Source: Pinus tabuliformis (Eukaryota; Streptophyta; Pinopsida; Pinales; Pinaceae). From it: DNA of 64,000 nucleotides. The notes below the pieces were generated by a model. It was not told where the DNA came from. It ran no database searches and saw only the letters and a program-made list of their open reading frames with translations. The translations under genes were made by a program, and so were the position numbers. Below are positions 1 through 10,759 of the stretch, piece by piece; the stretch's first letter is position 1, and each line of letters opens with the position of its first letter. The stretch covers positions 514,890,102 through 514,954,101 of the forward strand of contig CM062805.1 in assembly GCA_031772625.1 (NCBI GenBank). The letters are read 5' to 3'.

Positions 1-340
1 CACCTTATTTCCATTCTTCATGTTGTGGATCTCACAGTCCTTGGATCAAAAGGTCACATCATAACCATTATCACACATTTGGCTAACACTAAGCAGATTG
101 TGCTTGAGACCTTCCACATACAGAACATTTTGTGCTTTTGTATTTTGATCAAGTTTGACTATGTCTTTACCCTTAATTCTTGTTGGAGCATTGTTACCGA
201 AAGTGAAATTGTTCCATATGTCCTTTTTGTTTAGCGACAAAAACTCACTCTTGTCCCTGGTCATATGCTTGAAGCAACCACTGTCCACATACCATCTGTT
301 TTCTTGGTTTTGTGTTGATAGAGCAAGTCCACATTCCATG
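1..340 (-). pseudogene. Copia element E: protease and start of pre-integrase region (runs off the left edge)
   Basis: Minus-strand pol start of a Ty1/copia element. The reading (frame starting at 339) shows the aspartic protease core WYVDSGCFKHMT, with the catalytic DSG intact, followed by the LSVSQMCDNGYDVTF stretch typical of the protease to pre-integrase boundary of plant copia. The same region occurs in copy D near 27500-27806, where it reads DSGCSKDMTGD. Protease lies just downstream of the gag zinc knuckles, as expected for copia. The rest of pol lies outside the window. The upstream frame carries stops, so I call it a pseudogene. Copia protein similarity is clear by eye; the exact lineage (SIRE/Maximus-like gag) is inferred. 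Confidence 0.85.
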
Positions 341-399
341 CTTTTTCCAGATTTTTGTTTCCAATTCTTCTCATCCTTTCAAACCACTGACCACCAGGT

Positions 400-2490
400 G
401 TTCTGAGATTTGGATGGATACTCTATCCTGCTTCTACATTCACTTGCCTTGTGCCCAAAATTATTACATTTAAAACATTCAAAATCATTCATTAGGGGAG
501 AGAAAGCATTTCGATTTTTGAGTGTATAATTTTTAGATCTAAACTTTTGATACTTATTTTATCTAAAATTTTCATCTCTTTCAACTTTGATCCTTTTACA
601 CTCAACAAACTTATGCCCAAAGATGTGACATCTATAAAAATGACCATAAAATAAATGAGAGTACCTGAGATTGGAATATTCATGAGTTTTTGCATGAAGG
701 TACCTTAGTTGTCTGGTAGATTGATTCATTCTTCGTTGGTGTGCCTCTTTGAGACTAATGAAGTTATTATTCCAGTGGTGATCTCCTCTTTGCCTTGCTG
801 CCATTTTGTCTTCATCGATTCTTTCTAGAGGCTTCTTTGCGTAGATTTGTGGTTCCTCAAATCCTGCTGACCTGAAGTTCATCTTTCGCATTGGGAGCTC
901 ATGTGGTTTGGAGTAACCTAGACCTATTTTGTTTCCTGAGGATCTCTAACTGCTCAGAATCTGATCTAGCTTTCTTGTTCCTTCTACAAATTTCTCATTT
1001 ATTCCTTCTTCGATCTTTATTTTCTCAAGATTTGTTCTTAGAGAGACAACCTCTGCCTCGAGACTCTGATAGTTTTCTTCCCATTCATGGATCAAATATT
1101 GAAGAACCTCTTCCTTTTGTTTAGCTTCTTCTAGTTTGAATTTCAAGGATAGAATTTCATCTTTGTATGTATTTGATATCATTCCCTTTTTTACCTTGAA
1201 TAACTCTTGTTTTATCTTCTTGTTATCTTCTTCTAGCTTCTCATATTTTCCTTGTTTTTATTCTAGTAGTAGGACTAAAATGTCTTTTCTTTTAATGTAT
1301 TCTGCAAGTTTCTCCTTTTGATTAAAAAACTGCTCATTATTAGAATTGTACATACCTTCTTCAACACGTTGTAGCTGTTCCTTCAACTGCTTATTCTTTT
1401 TCCTTGCTTTCTTCAATTCATCAAGAGCATTGACTAGTTCCCCTTTAAGGTCCATCTCTTCTTCTTCTTCTTCTTATTCTTCTTTACAATCAATGATATT
1501 TTTCATCTTGGATTCTATTCCAAATTCCATAAGTAAATACTTATCTAAATCATCCTCCGAAGAGTTTTTGGTGTTCGATTTTGGTGCTGAAATATTCTCT
1601 TTGGAGTAGAGCCCCTTTTTCTTATAGAAATTCTTCTTCTAATACTTCTGAGGTTTGTTTCTAAATTCCTAGTCATCTTCCTTTTCAGCATTTTCCTTGT
1701 AGGGGCATTTGGGCAAGAAATTTATGACCCTCCCATAGTTAAAGCATTTAAAGGGAAACTTCCCTTTATATTTTCCTGAGCCACGCTTTAGTTTCTTGGA
1801 AAATTGAGCCAACTCCTGATCAGATTCACAACTGGAGCAGTCATGTTGATCTTTGTTCTCCTTAGCCTTCTTGGACACTTTTAACGTTACATCCTTGGGT
1901 TCAGACTTCTGTCCTCCTACTCTCATATCATAGGCTGTAAGAGTACCAAGAAATTTGAACCTAAGATCCTTTAAATTGGCCATTTCTTTAATAGATGAGA
2001 CTTTGGGATTAAATCTCATGGGTAGGGATCTTAATATTTTTTGAACAATCACATCCTCCATGACTTATTCACAAAGTTGCCTAATCATATTGGTTACTTC
2101 ATCAACTTTGAGGAAGTATTCTATTATACTTTCTTATTCACTCATTTTTAAACTTTTGAACCTCATTCTAAAAGTTTGAAGTTTGGCCTACTTGACTTTT
2201 TCATCTCCTTCATGATTCTGATTGAGCTTCACCCACACTTCCTAGGTAGACTTACAGTGCGTAACCTTCATAAGTTCAAATTGACTAAGGCTGAATAGAA
2301 TGACATTCTTGTCTTTAGCATTATTCCCATACAATTTTTTACCATCTGCATTAGTGGGGGGGACATTAGGGACATCATAATATACTAGTACAGAGCACCG
2401 AACATCTACCACTAGGGACATGAGATAGGATTCCATCATAACCTTCTAGAAGGCATAGTTTTCTCCATCAAAGAGGTATCTTTATTGAGT
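400..2490 (-). pseudogene. Copia element E: gag with coiled coil and three CCHC knuckles
   Basis: Structural gag protein that packages element RNA, decayed. From the 5' end (high coordinates): an N-terminal segment near 2242-2439; a central UBN2-type segment at 1669-2061 with VVQKILRSLP-like text; a first zinc knuckle in which the second Cys is Tyr (CFNYGRVINFLPKC); glutamate/lysine-rich coiled-coil segments at 1258-1455 and 946-1182; a second knuckle near 559-640 (CHIFGHKFVEC, first Cys changed); and a canonical third knuckle at 436-477 (CFKCNNFGHKASEC). Several stops and frame changes interrupt it. Gag with a long coiled coil between knuckles is typical of SIRE-like copia elements. Copy D (27840-29737) is clearly the same family. 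Confidence 0.85.
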
Positions 2491-2570
2491 AATCATCTTG
2501 AATCTCTTTCCTATAAATAATTCCTTATGGATCTACCTTCCAGTGGTTAGACTATTCCTGAAGGAACCTC

Positions 2571-2582
2571 GCTCTTATACCA
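2571..2582 (-). promoter_or_regulatory. Primer binding site of element E
   Basis: Read on the minus strand it is TGGTATAAGAGC, one base from TGGTATCAGAGC, the initiator-Met tRNA primer site of plant copia elements. It lies two bases inside the LTR edge at 2585 and upstream of gag, which sets the orientation of E as minus. Confidence 0.88.
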
Positions 2583-2584
2583 AT

Positions 2585-4020
2585 TGTTGGTATAAGGAAT
2601 TACTGAGAGGGGGAGGTGAATCAATAAGAGTGAGGTTTTTACAATTTCTACTGAATATGTTTTTAATTCTTTCCTATATTGTATGTTACTTATGAAGGTA
2701 TTCATGCATAAAGAAAATGAGTAGCAAGATGAGACATTCACATGTACATACAATTCATCACATGAGAATCATACACATAATGACACCGATATTTTTCACG
2801 TGGAAACCCAAAGGGAAAAAACCACCAATCTGTTTGTTGTTATGATGTAAAATTAAGCACCCACTTAATTACATCAGATGGATTGTGAGCACCCACTCAA
2901 AGGAGGAACTGACCCCCTTAAGATAGCAAGAACATACTTGCTTAGAGGCACCAACCTCTTCATGCCACTATTCTAATTTTCATATTATTTTCAAACTGAA
3001 AACAAAGACATTTACATACATAGAAATATACCACTCTAGTTGTTTGTTGAATCAACTTTTGCTCTTGGTCTTCTAACATTCCAAGACTCCTTTGGTCTTG
3101 CACATTTGCACTCTGTCCACTGCTCAAAAAACCAATTCTCATCCCTCGGCCTTCTCTTCCACTAGCTCTCAGTATCTCTTTGCTTCAACTCACCACCTGG
3201 CAAAGCCCCTCAGAATCATACAACTTAGCACATTCAACAATACTTTCTTTCTCCCCATTTTTCTTGATGGAAATCAATTTTTTTGATCCTCTGTTGCACA
3301 TTGTTCAATGTTGTCTTTGTCACTAGTTTTCATCACTATCTAAGTTTACCTCTGTAGGGATCCTCCATGCTGATGTTATATGAAATGGGTGAATTACGTC
3401 ATGGCATTTAAACATAAGGATGGGCTTCCAAATTCTTCACTTATTCCTTGAGAAATCATCCATATCGATAACGTAATCTCAGTCAGCTTGCCTATCGTTA
3501 TGTGACTTCCATGCTTATTCAATGCTTAACAAATCTTTCCAGTACTTTGAGAATGGATTCTTTGTTCCTCATTTAAGACTGTAAGACAAGGATAGGAAAC
3601 ATGAGATGGCCTATATCTCTATCTCAATGAACTTCTGAAGTCACAATAACTCTAGCGACCAACCTTCTTTAATTAACTTAGCTGCCGACTAAGCCAATCC
3701 TGCAATGCACTCAACTATTATAGTAGAGCACTTACACATCGAAACCTTTGATTAAAACATGATTAAGAAATCGCAAGGTCCTGATTGGCCTTTAGCTCCT
3801 CCAAGACTATATCCTTATCGCACTTCTTACTGTGGGACTGTTGTCTTTGACTGAGTGCTTCAAATACAGCTGTGTTGTATCGAAGATCCACTTCATTATA
3901 ACTTTTATTAAAATGACCTTCCAAAATCTTGAGCTTCCAATTGACCTTTAGCTCCTCCTTGATTTAGCCCCTTGTTGCATTTCCTCTATAGGAATGAGAG
4001 ATATAACTGACGGTATAACA
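2585..4020 (-). repeat. LTR shared by copia internal regions D and E
   Basis: The left edge is sharp: plus-strand TGTTGGTATAAGG begins right after the primer binding site of E and a 2 bp spacer. The interior has the copia LTR wording ACGTGGAAACCCAAAGGGAA near 2799. The right edge is set at 4020 (ending GGTATAACA) because similarity to another copia 3'-end fragment (44211-44361) fades there, and the two ends then match as TGTT...AACA. On its right side is the RNase H end of D; on its left is the primer site and gag of E. One LTR therefore acts as the 3' LTR of D and the 5' LTR of E. The left boundary is well supported; the right one is tentative, and no convincing polypurine tract is visible beside it. 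Confidence 0.72.
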
Positions 4021-4030
4021 TTTGGGTGCT

Positions 4031-4181
4031 ACAATATTACAGCCACCATATCTCGTAACTTTTATTCAATTTTTGTTATGAGGTCGTGTGGTTTTGAGCT
4101 CCTTTTGCTTGGCACTTTCCTATTTTGCCTCCATGGGATTGGATGTTGTAACCAATGGCTTAGCTTTCAGGTGATAAGGCC
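4031..4181 (-). repeat. 3' untranslated end of copia D, also found at 44211-44361
   Basis: About 150 bp that aligns by eye at roughly 80% with 44211-44361 in the same orientation, sharing GAGCCACCATATCTC-like and CCATGGGA-like blocks. It covers the last codons of the D RNase H and the segment between its stop and the LTR. Confidence 0.75.
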
Positions 4182-4275
4182 TTTTTGGTTGCAACTTGTT
4201 CCCTTAAGAAATGGAACTTGATAGGAATATGCTCGGTCTTTGAATGAATGGATGGATTTTTAGAGATGGTGATGG
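4160..4275 (-). pseudogene. Copia element D: last codons of RNase H
   Basis: On the minus strand the bases left of element A read ISKNPSIHSKTEHIPIKF, the conserved end of copia RNase H, then a tail ATKKALSPES and a TAA stop at 4160-4162. The preceding residues, DNTSVI, lie 20 kb away at 24907-24930, on the other side of element A. Joining the flanks restores the frame, which shows that A inserted in this codon stretch. This is the strongest evidence that 4276-24906 is a single inserted unit. Confidence 0.9.
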
Positions 4276-4656
4276 TGTTGAAAATTGTAACTAGGTTATG
4301 TCTTCATAATGACATGTAATTATGATTTTATGTAATGTGATGTAAAGAAGAAAAATAAATTTATTATATTTCTTGCTACATGGGTGTCATGAGAAAGATA
4401 TTTTATTTTTGAGTCAAGACTCCCATTGAGAGTGTTTAGGAATTATTTGTCATCTAGTCATAAAATGATAGAGTCATTTTCATGTAATGAAGTCATGTTA
4501 CACTTTGTAAAAGGTCAATTTTTTCTATGTAAAGTATCATCCAATACCTTGTCACTTATCCTCTTCAAGTTAGCCTACAATGATGGAAGAACATGCTAGA
4601 AGAAGTTGGCCTCACTACTTGTCATCATGTTAGCCTAAGGGTCATGAGTTGATGTG

Positions 4657-4663
4657 TATAAGT
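4657..4663 (+). promoter_or_regulatory. Probable LTR promoter TATA box (element A)
   Basis: GTGTATAAGTAGC lies about 380 bp into the LTR and is followed by AATAAA at 4690-4695, the usual order of U3 promoter and polyadenylation signal. The matching copy at 8989-8995 is conserved in the 3' LTR. Confidence 0.55.
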
Positions 4664-4729
4664 AGCATCACTCGACCTCACTTGAAGACAATAAACTCGA
4701 CATACATTTAGTGAAGAAGTGCGAAGGAG

Positions 4730-4895
4730 GTTTCTTCTAGAATAATGAAAAAGAGATTCTTCTGGGGTAACGAAGAAGAGTTTCTTCTGGGGCAACAAAA
4801 AATAGGTTTCTTCTAGGGTAGCGAAGAAGAGATTCTTCTGGGGCAACAAAGAAGAGTTTCTTCTGGGGCAGAAAAGGAGGTTTCTTCTGGAATAC
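4730..4895 (+). repeat. 25 bp minisatellite in the LTR of element A
   Basis: About six or seven imperfect copies of a 25-26 bp unit built on TTTCTTCTGGGGCAAC with a GAAGAAGAG joint. The same array sits in the 3' LTR at about 9095-9265. Read on the minus strand it makes an open but meaningless repeat peptide (RNLFFVAPEE-like), which explains several overlapping short ORFs here. Confidence 0.85.
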
Positions 4896-5405
4896 TTGTT
4901 CTAGGTAACCGAAATAGAGATCTAGAGGTCGAGGTTCTCTATAGGAAGCCAATGAGATCATAGAGACCAAGTTTCTCTAGGATAATTTAAGAAGAATCAG
5001 TGGGAAGTATAGAAACTGAGTTTCTCTAGAAGGAGCCGAGGAGAGCAGTTCAAGATCAAGAAGAAAGTTGAGAAAGGGAAGAGGCAGAGAATCAAGGTTA
5101 GTAACAAGGTTCTTTGGAGGAGAGTCAAGAGTCTTTGTCATGGTCTTCGTACTCATCAATTGAATATTTAGAAGAATAATTTTGATAGGGTTTTCCTCTC
5201 AAGAGGTGAGAGGTTTTTTTCTTGGTTGACAAGCCTACATACTATATCACATTTATTTTATTGTGCATATTGGTAATTGTCTTGATGAAAGAACATAATA
5301 ATAACATAATGAAGAAAAAAGTGTAAGATAAGAAGTAAAATTATATCACAAGAAATTATCAAGCAAAGAAATCTTTTAACTATCCATGCCCTAGATTTCT
5401 CAACA

Positions 5406-5418
5406 TGGTATCAGAGCC
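5406..5418 (+). promoter_or_regulatory. Primer binding site of element A
   Basis: TGGTATCAGAGCC, a perfect initiator-Met tRNA complement, abuts the 5' LTR. The 430 bp between it and gag are purine-rich leader with no ORF. Confidence 0.95.
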
Positions 5419-5848
5419 TAGGTGCTAAAGACAAGCAGGGGAATTCAATCAAGAAGACATCAAGCATCGTAGCAGATTCAAGGGAAACTAAAGTCAATAT
5501 CTTCAAAACCCTATATTGAAGAAATCTACACCAATAAGAGTCTTGAAATTACCTTCAAGAAGGAAGCAGGAAGAAATATTGAAACCCTAGAAACACTCCA
5601 GAGATCATCACTTATACATCACCAATGAAGTGGAAGCTCTTCAAATCTAAGGAATATTAGATCGAAAGACAATCTTCTCTCTATTGAAGCAAGGATCTCA
5701 TTTGAAAAAGATCATCCTAAAGAAGGAAATTTTCCCTCACTGAATTAAGAACCTTATTAAAGGGATCATCTGAAGCAACAAGTTCATCATCAAGTTGAAA
5801 ATCCTATCTTCTCAAGTAAGTACCTTTTTATAATCTAATCTAGTAAAA

Positions 5849-6667
5849 ATGAATTCATGTTTCAAGGAGAAACATAAGTTGTTTGGGATATCAAACTTCC
5901 TTACATGGAAAGGAAGTATAAACATAGTCCTCGAAGTGAATGAAGTCATTGGTCATATCCATTGAAAGGTCTCCAAGCCATCCAAAGAACAAGCATTATA
6001 TGAATACATGGAAAAGGATCTCAAGGCTCAAAAGATTCTTAAAGGATCTATTAAAGATCCTCTCATTCCCTATGTAGCCTAGTTGGAGACATCTAAAGAA
6101 ATATATGATAAACTGGTAGAATGTTTCTCTGAAAGCATGGTAGAAAAGATCATATCACTTAGATTTGATCTATATAAATTGAAGGTATCAAAGGATGAAG
6201 GGATATCGTCATGCCTTTCAAAATCATCTCAAATAAAATGTCAATTGTAGGATCTAGGAGAAATGGTATCTGATAACGAAATGATCTTCGTTATTCTAAA
6301 TGAATTGAATGATGAACAAGGTAACCTCATATCTACTAGGGAAGAGGAAGTTATCCCATTCATAGAATTATGGTCTCTCTGCAAGGCAAAATAATATAGG
6401 TTGAAGAAAGAAAGCAACAAAAGATCAAATAGAAGGGATCAATCAATGACAAGAACAAATGGGAAATTTGGAAAGTTTGGTCCTCCAAAGAAAAAGAAGA
6501 ACATAGATAAGGAAATATGCTATTGTTTTCAGAAACTTGGGAACTATAGAAGAGAATTTCCTAAATGTGAGAAGGACAGGGAAGAAGCCCATATTACTAA
6601 GGAATTGAAAGAACTTGAGACAAATAATCTTAAGAAGGAAGAAGTAAAAAATATCTACTATGATTGA
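5849..6667 (+). pseudogene. Element A gag (copia, UBN2 type)
   Basis: One continuous frame from ATG 5849 to the TGA ending at 6667, about 272 codons, broken only by four internal stops (TGA, TAG, TAG, TAA). The N-terminus reads KLFGISNFLTWKGSINIVLE, the copia gag opening (substrate-binding-like fold), followed by IYDKLVECFSES and DEGISSC blocks. Near the C-terminus a lysine-rich stretch (KFGKFGPPKKKKN) leads into a damaged CCHC knuckle, CYCFQKLGNYRREFPKC, where the knuckle His is Asn and a Cys is displaced. The acidic tail ends EEVKNIYYD. The natural stop, with no protease downstream, indicates that A encodes gag only. Confidence 0.85.
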
Positions 6668-8594
6668 GATGATCTTCTTCACTAGAAAGTAATTTTCACT
6701 TGTAATTTATAGATAAGAAGCAATGTAAATAAGATAGGATGCATAAGTTTATAAAATAACATTTTGATAGAAGCATCATAAGTAAGAGCTTGTGACATGG
6801 GAAACATAAACAATGTCTGGAATAAATTCTATTGTTTAAAAAGAATGAGAGCTCTTGGAAACCTCATTGAAATCTCAATTGATACTTATAGAAATAAGTA
6901 GAGGTCATCATCGACTAGGATCATCATATAATAGCCATTAAGGAAACATTTGCCAGGTGAGGATATGAAAGATCCTTGAGTTTCTATGATGGAATCCTCA
7001 TCAAAGGATTCATCGATCTAAAAGGATGGCAAATGTTTCATTAGGAATTCCAACTCATGAGATTCAAGGGATGATGGTATGATGACATAGCAAAGGAACA
7101 GGTCTAAAGGATAAAGTTCTTTCCTTCAAATGAAGATGCTACATGAATTCTAGATGACCGAAAATAAATATGAGGTATGTATGATTACATAGGTTATTAT
7201 GAAAGTCATGTCATATGGTTGCATATAATATGGATCACTATTTCCACCTCGGGAAACATGATCAAAAGAAGAAGTAATCTCCTCCTCCTAAAGATTGCAG
7301 CAAGGCATAAGTCACACTAGATGAAATAAACATAATATGTTCTCACAATGAATCATGAGAGAAACTAACTACAATTAAGGAACTCTGATTGGAAGCTCCT
7401 GGGAATGAATTGTCAAAAGAAAGGAAGAGATTGTGAAAATATGCAACAAAGGTAGAAGGCATTCAACATTTGATACCAAGAAGAGTTTACTAGAATATCT
7501 CCCAAAAAGATATGAAGACTCTGATAAGAGCTAAAAAAATATGGAGACCCTTGAAAATGGATATCTTTTGGAAATGTGTCAATTTGCATACAGGATTCTG
7601 ATACCTACAGGAAGATGTCATGATGAAAGACCATCACAAAGGTAATTTTGATTTAAGTGTTCATCTCTTATTTTTTAACTAATATCTAGATGGGATTATG
7701 TAGCACTGCCAAAGGGAAGATCCATGGATGAATTCCAAGAGGACCATATTGAGAGATGTAAGATCCTTCTAGAAAATATGGCATGAAAGAAGAATGCATG
7801 AAGTAAAGCCAGATGGAAAACTAATGGATCACTTTCTGATGATATGAGGACATTACTAACTCATGGATGAAAGCGATGGATGGTCTGTGCCCTATGAAGT
7901 CCCCAAAAGATGAAGACTCCACGATGAAGAATAAATTCATGACATTGAAGGAAGGAGATCTTCAAGCAGGTGGTTGTTCCATGATCTCCACTTGAGGAGA
8001 TTCTATATGTCCCTAGTTAAGAGGGAGCTTGAAAAGAATTTTCTTACTTGGAAGGAACTTAGAAATTCTTAAACCAAAAGGGAGCTTAGGTACATTCCTT
8101 TGTATGAATGAGTACATTCATTTTGTAGGAATGAGTACATTCCTTTATTGGAACATGTCCTCCCTATTTGAGAGGGAGAGATAGACATGTCATTCTGGTC
8201 TTCACCTGGGAAGACAAAATGGAAGATTGGGTAATAATTTGGCATCTGATACTCTTTGAGGATGAGATAGGGCATCCAATACAAGAGTAGTCGTGGAGGA
8301 CCGATATTCTTTGAGGGTTGGGGAGTCTAAGATAAGAATAGTCCTCATGGAACACACCCTAAGTACCCGGGTAGGGGATGTTCTGAGAGAGACAATGATG
8401 AGAGTGTCTATAAATCATTGGTCTTGCCAACATTGAGCTCAGATATTGTGGAGAGATGGAGCTGTTAGTCAAGGCCTTGCTATGTAACAATGATGGTTGA
8501 TATGATGCTATACAAATGAGTTACCAATCCAAATTCTTCTGATGAGAAATTATTAAGATTGAGAAAGTCTAAGTACCATTATGAATACCTTCCT
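6668..8594 (+). other. Non-coding remainder of element A
   Basis: About 1.9 kb between gag and the polypurine tract. I find no pol motif in any frame (no protease DSG, no YVDD, no integrase HHCC). Purine-rich text such as CTAGTTAAGAGGGAGCTTGAAAAG at 8012-8035 closely resembles the true polypurine tract and LTR start at 8590-8616, so a degenerate second copy of that site may exist. Either pol was lost or this is spacer of a non-autonomous family. Confidence 0.55.
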
Positions 8595-8597
8595 AGT

Positions 8598-8607
8598 TAA
8601 GAGGGAG
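8598..8607 (+). promoter_or_regulatory. Polypurine tract of element A
   Basis: AAGAGGGAG lies directly before the 3' LTR start TGTTGAAAAG at 8608, where plus-strand DNA synthesis is primed. Confidence 0.8.
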
Positions 8608-9726
8608 TGTTGAAAAGTGTAACTAGGTTCGGTCTTCATAATGACATGTAATTATGATTTTATGTAATGTGATGTAAAGAATAAAAATAATTTTATTGTA
8701 TTTCTTGCTTCATGGGTTTCATGAGAAAGAGATTTTATTTTTGAGTTAAGACTCCCATTGAGAGCCTTTAGGAATTATTTGTCATATATTCATAAAATGA
8801 TAGAGTCATTTTCATGTAATGAAGTCATGTTACACTTTGTAAAAGGTCAATTTTTTCTATGTAAAGTATCCTCCAAGACCTTGTCACTTATCCTCTTCAA
8901 GTCAGCATACAACGATGGAATAACATTCTAGAAGAAGTTTCCCTCACTACTTGTCATCATATCAACCTAAGGGTCATGAGTTGATGTGTATAAGTAGCCT
9001 CACTCGACTGCACTTGAAGAAAATAAACTCGACATACATCCGGTGAAGAAGTGAGAAGAAGAAGGGTTATAAAGAGAAGTGTGAAGAAGTGCAAAGGAGG
9101 TTTCTTCAGGGACAACGAAAAAGAGATTCTTCTGGGGCAACGAAGAGGAGTTTATTCTGGGGCAGTGAAAAAGAGGTTTTTTCTGGGGCATCTAAGAATA
9201 GATTCTTCTGGGTCGGCGAAGAAGAGTTTCTTCTGGGGCAACAAAGGAGATTTCTTTTGGAATACTTGTTCTAGGTAACCAAAATAGATATCTAGAGACC
9301 AATATTCTCTAGAGGAAGCCAGTGATATCTTAGAGACCGAGTTTCTCTAGGATAAGTGGAGAAGAATCATTGTGAAGTATAGAGACTGAGTTTCTCTAGA
9401 AGGAGTTGAGGAGAGTAGTTCGAGATCAAGAAGAAAGTCAAGAAAGGGAAGATGAAGAGAATCAAGATTAGTGACAAGGTTCTTGGGAGGATACTAGAGT
9501 CAAGAGTCTTTGTCATGGTCTTGGTACTCATCAATTGAATATCTAGAAGAAGAATTTTGATCGGGTTTTCCTCTCAAGAGGTGAGAGGTTTTGGCCCTAC
9601 CTGGAATGCCTACATATTGTGTCACTTGTCTTTTATTGTGTACATTGGTAATTGTTTTGATGAAAATAACACAATAATAACATAAAGAAGAAAATATTGT
9701 AAGATGAAGTAAAAGCATATCACAAG
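8608..9726 (+). repeat. 3' LTR of element A, first part
   Basis: Matches 4276-5340 of the 5' LTR, including the 25 bp minisatellite, and stops at 9726 where element B begins. The remaining 58 bases are at 24849-24906. Confidence 0.92.
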
Positions 9727-10674
9727 TGTTGGCTTAGGTGGGCCGGACCCAAGTTCAATGTGTGTTTCTCACCAACAAAACCCTCAACCACTGGCCCTCT
9801 TGACAATGACCTGCAAGTAGACCACAGTCTCACCCGAAGTGATTATGGGAGATTGTAGAACCAGGTTTTTGCAACCTGAGGGATACTACGTTGTGGCATC
9901 GTTGTATTCCTTTTATGCTTTAATTTATAAATAACTTCGTCTCAAAAAATTACTTTTTACTTATACATTACTTCACATAATTACATTCATAACTTAAGCA
10001 TAACATAAAAATTCATAAACTGTGTAGTATAGAAATAAGTGCGGATAATAAGCAAATAAACACTGAGAAACAGATTTTACTATGGTTCATCCCAATGTTG
10101 GACTACATCCATAAGAACTATTTCTTATAATTTGGAATTTGACACAACAAACAGTTCTTCCCTGCGAACACAGTTGCAGGGTGTCTGTGCATGAAGCTGC
10201 AGATGATCTGCTCACTCAGCTGCAGACCTAGGCCTTCACGCACACAGCTGCGGGGCCTCGTCTCTCCTCTAAAATACAAACCATGAAAGTATCACATAAA
10301 CATAGATATGATCCAATACATCATTATTTTATGCATTCTTATTTATTATTCATCCCTATATATACTATTACATGAGGGATTTACATCGTTACATTACCAT
10401 GGACCCGATACCATGGTTTTCGAAATACAAGGGGTTATGGCCCAAAACCAACAACTTTACAATATTTTAATGCTTTTACAAAATGGAAAGGGATTCGCTG
10501 CGAAGCCATGATGCTACGCGGTGACTTTGTTGCACGGTCTTCATCATGATTCACTTCTCTGCTGCATAGTTCACTTTGTACTCCGCGACATCCTTTCTAC
10601 TGTGCACTTCCACAAAACTTGGATTTCTTCCCAAAATCTGCCAAAAATATAGCCAAGTTGGGTTGTGCCCAAAA
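9727..10674 (-). repeat. 3' LTR of element B
   Basis: Plus-strand start TGTTGGCTTAGGTGGGC; plus-strand end GGTTGTGCCCAAAA. The second copy is 23951-24848, which lacks about 40 bases near its 24618. A minus-strand TATATATAGGG box lies at 10354-10364 (and near 24566-24576), a likely promoter. Confidence 0.9.
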
Positions 10675-10675
10675 A

Positions 10676-10684
10676 TCCCCCAAC
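10676..10684 (-). promoter_or_regulatory. Polypurine tract of element B
   Basis: Minus-strand GTTGGGGGA immediately precedes the 3' LTR start. Confidence 0.65.
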
Positions 10685-10759
10685 ACTCACATGTGACTCG
10701 TCCCGAGTCACTCATCTTCTATGCCACGAATCTTTGCTTCGATGCTCATGTTGGCCTCA

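Larger units (their letters stand above)
4276..5405 (+). repeat. 5' LTR of element A
   Basis: Begins TGTTGAAAATTGTAAC and ends CTAGATTTCTCAACA directly before the primer site. The same text opens the 3' LTR at 8608. It holds a TATA-like site, an AATAAA signal and a 25 bp minisatellite. Confidence 0.92.

Noticed and set aside
12..406. Plus-strand ORFs at the left edge
   Set aside because: Antisense shadows of the E protease and gag reading on the minus strand.
4737..4970. Minus-strand ORF with repeated APEE-like peptide
   Set aside because: It is the 25 bp LTR minisatellite read on the wrong strand; the repeat explains the open frame.
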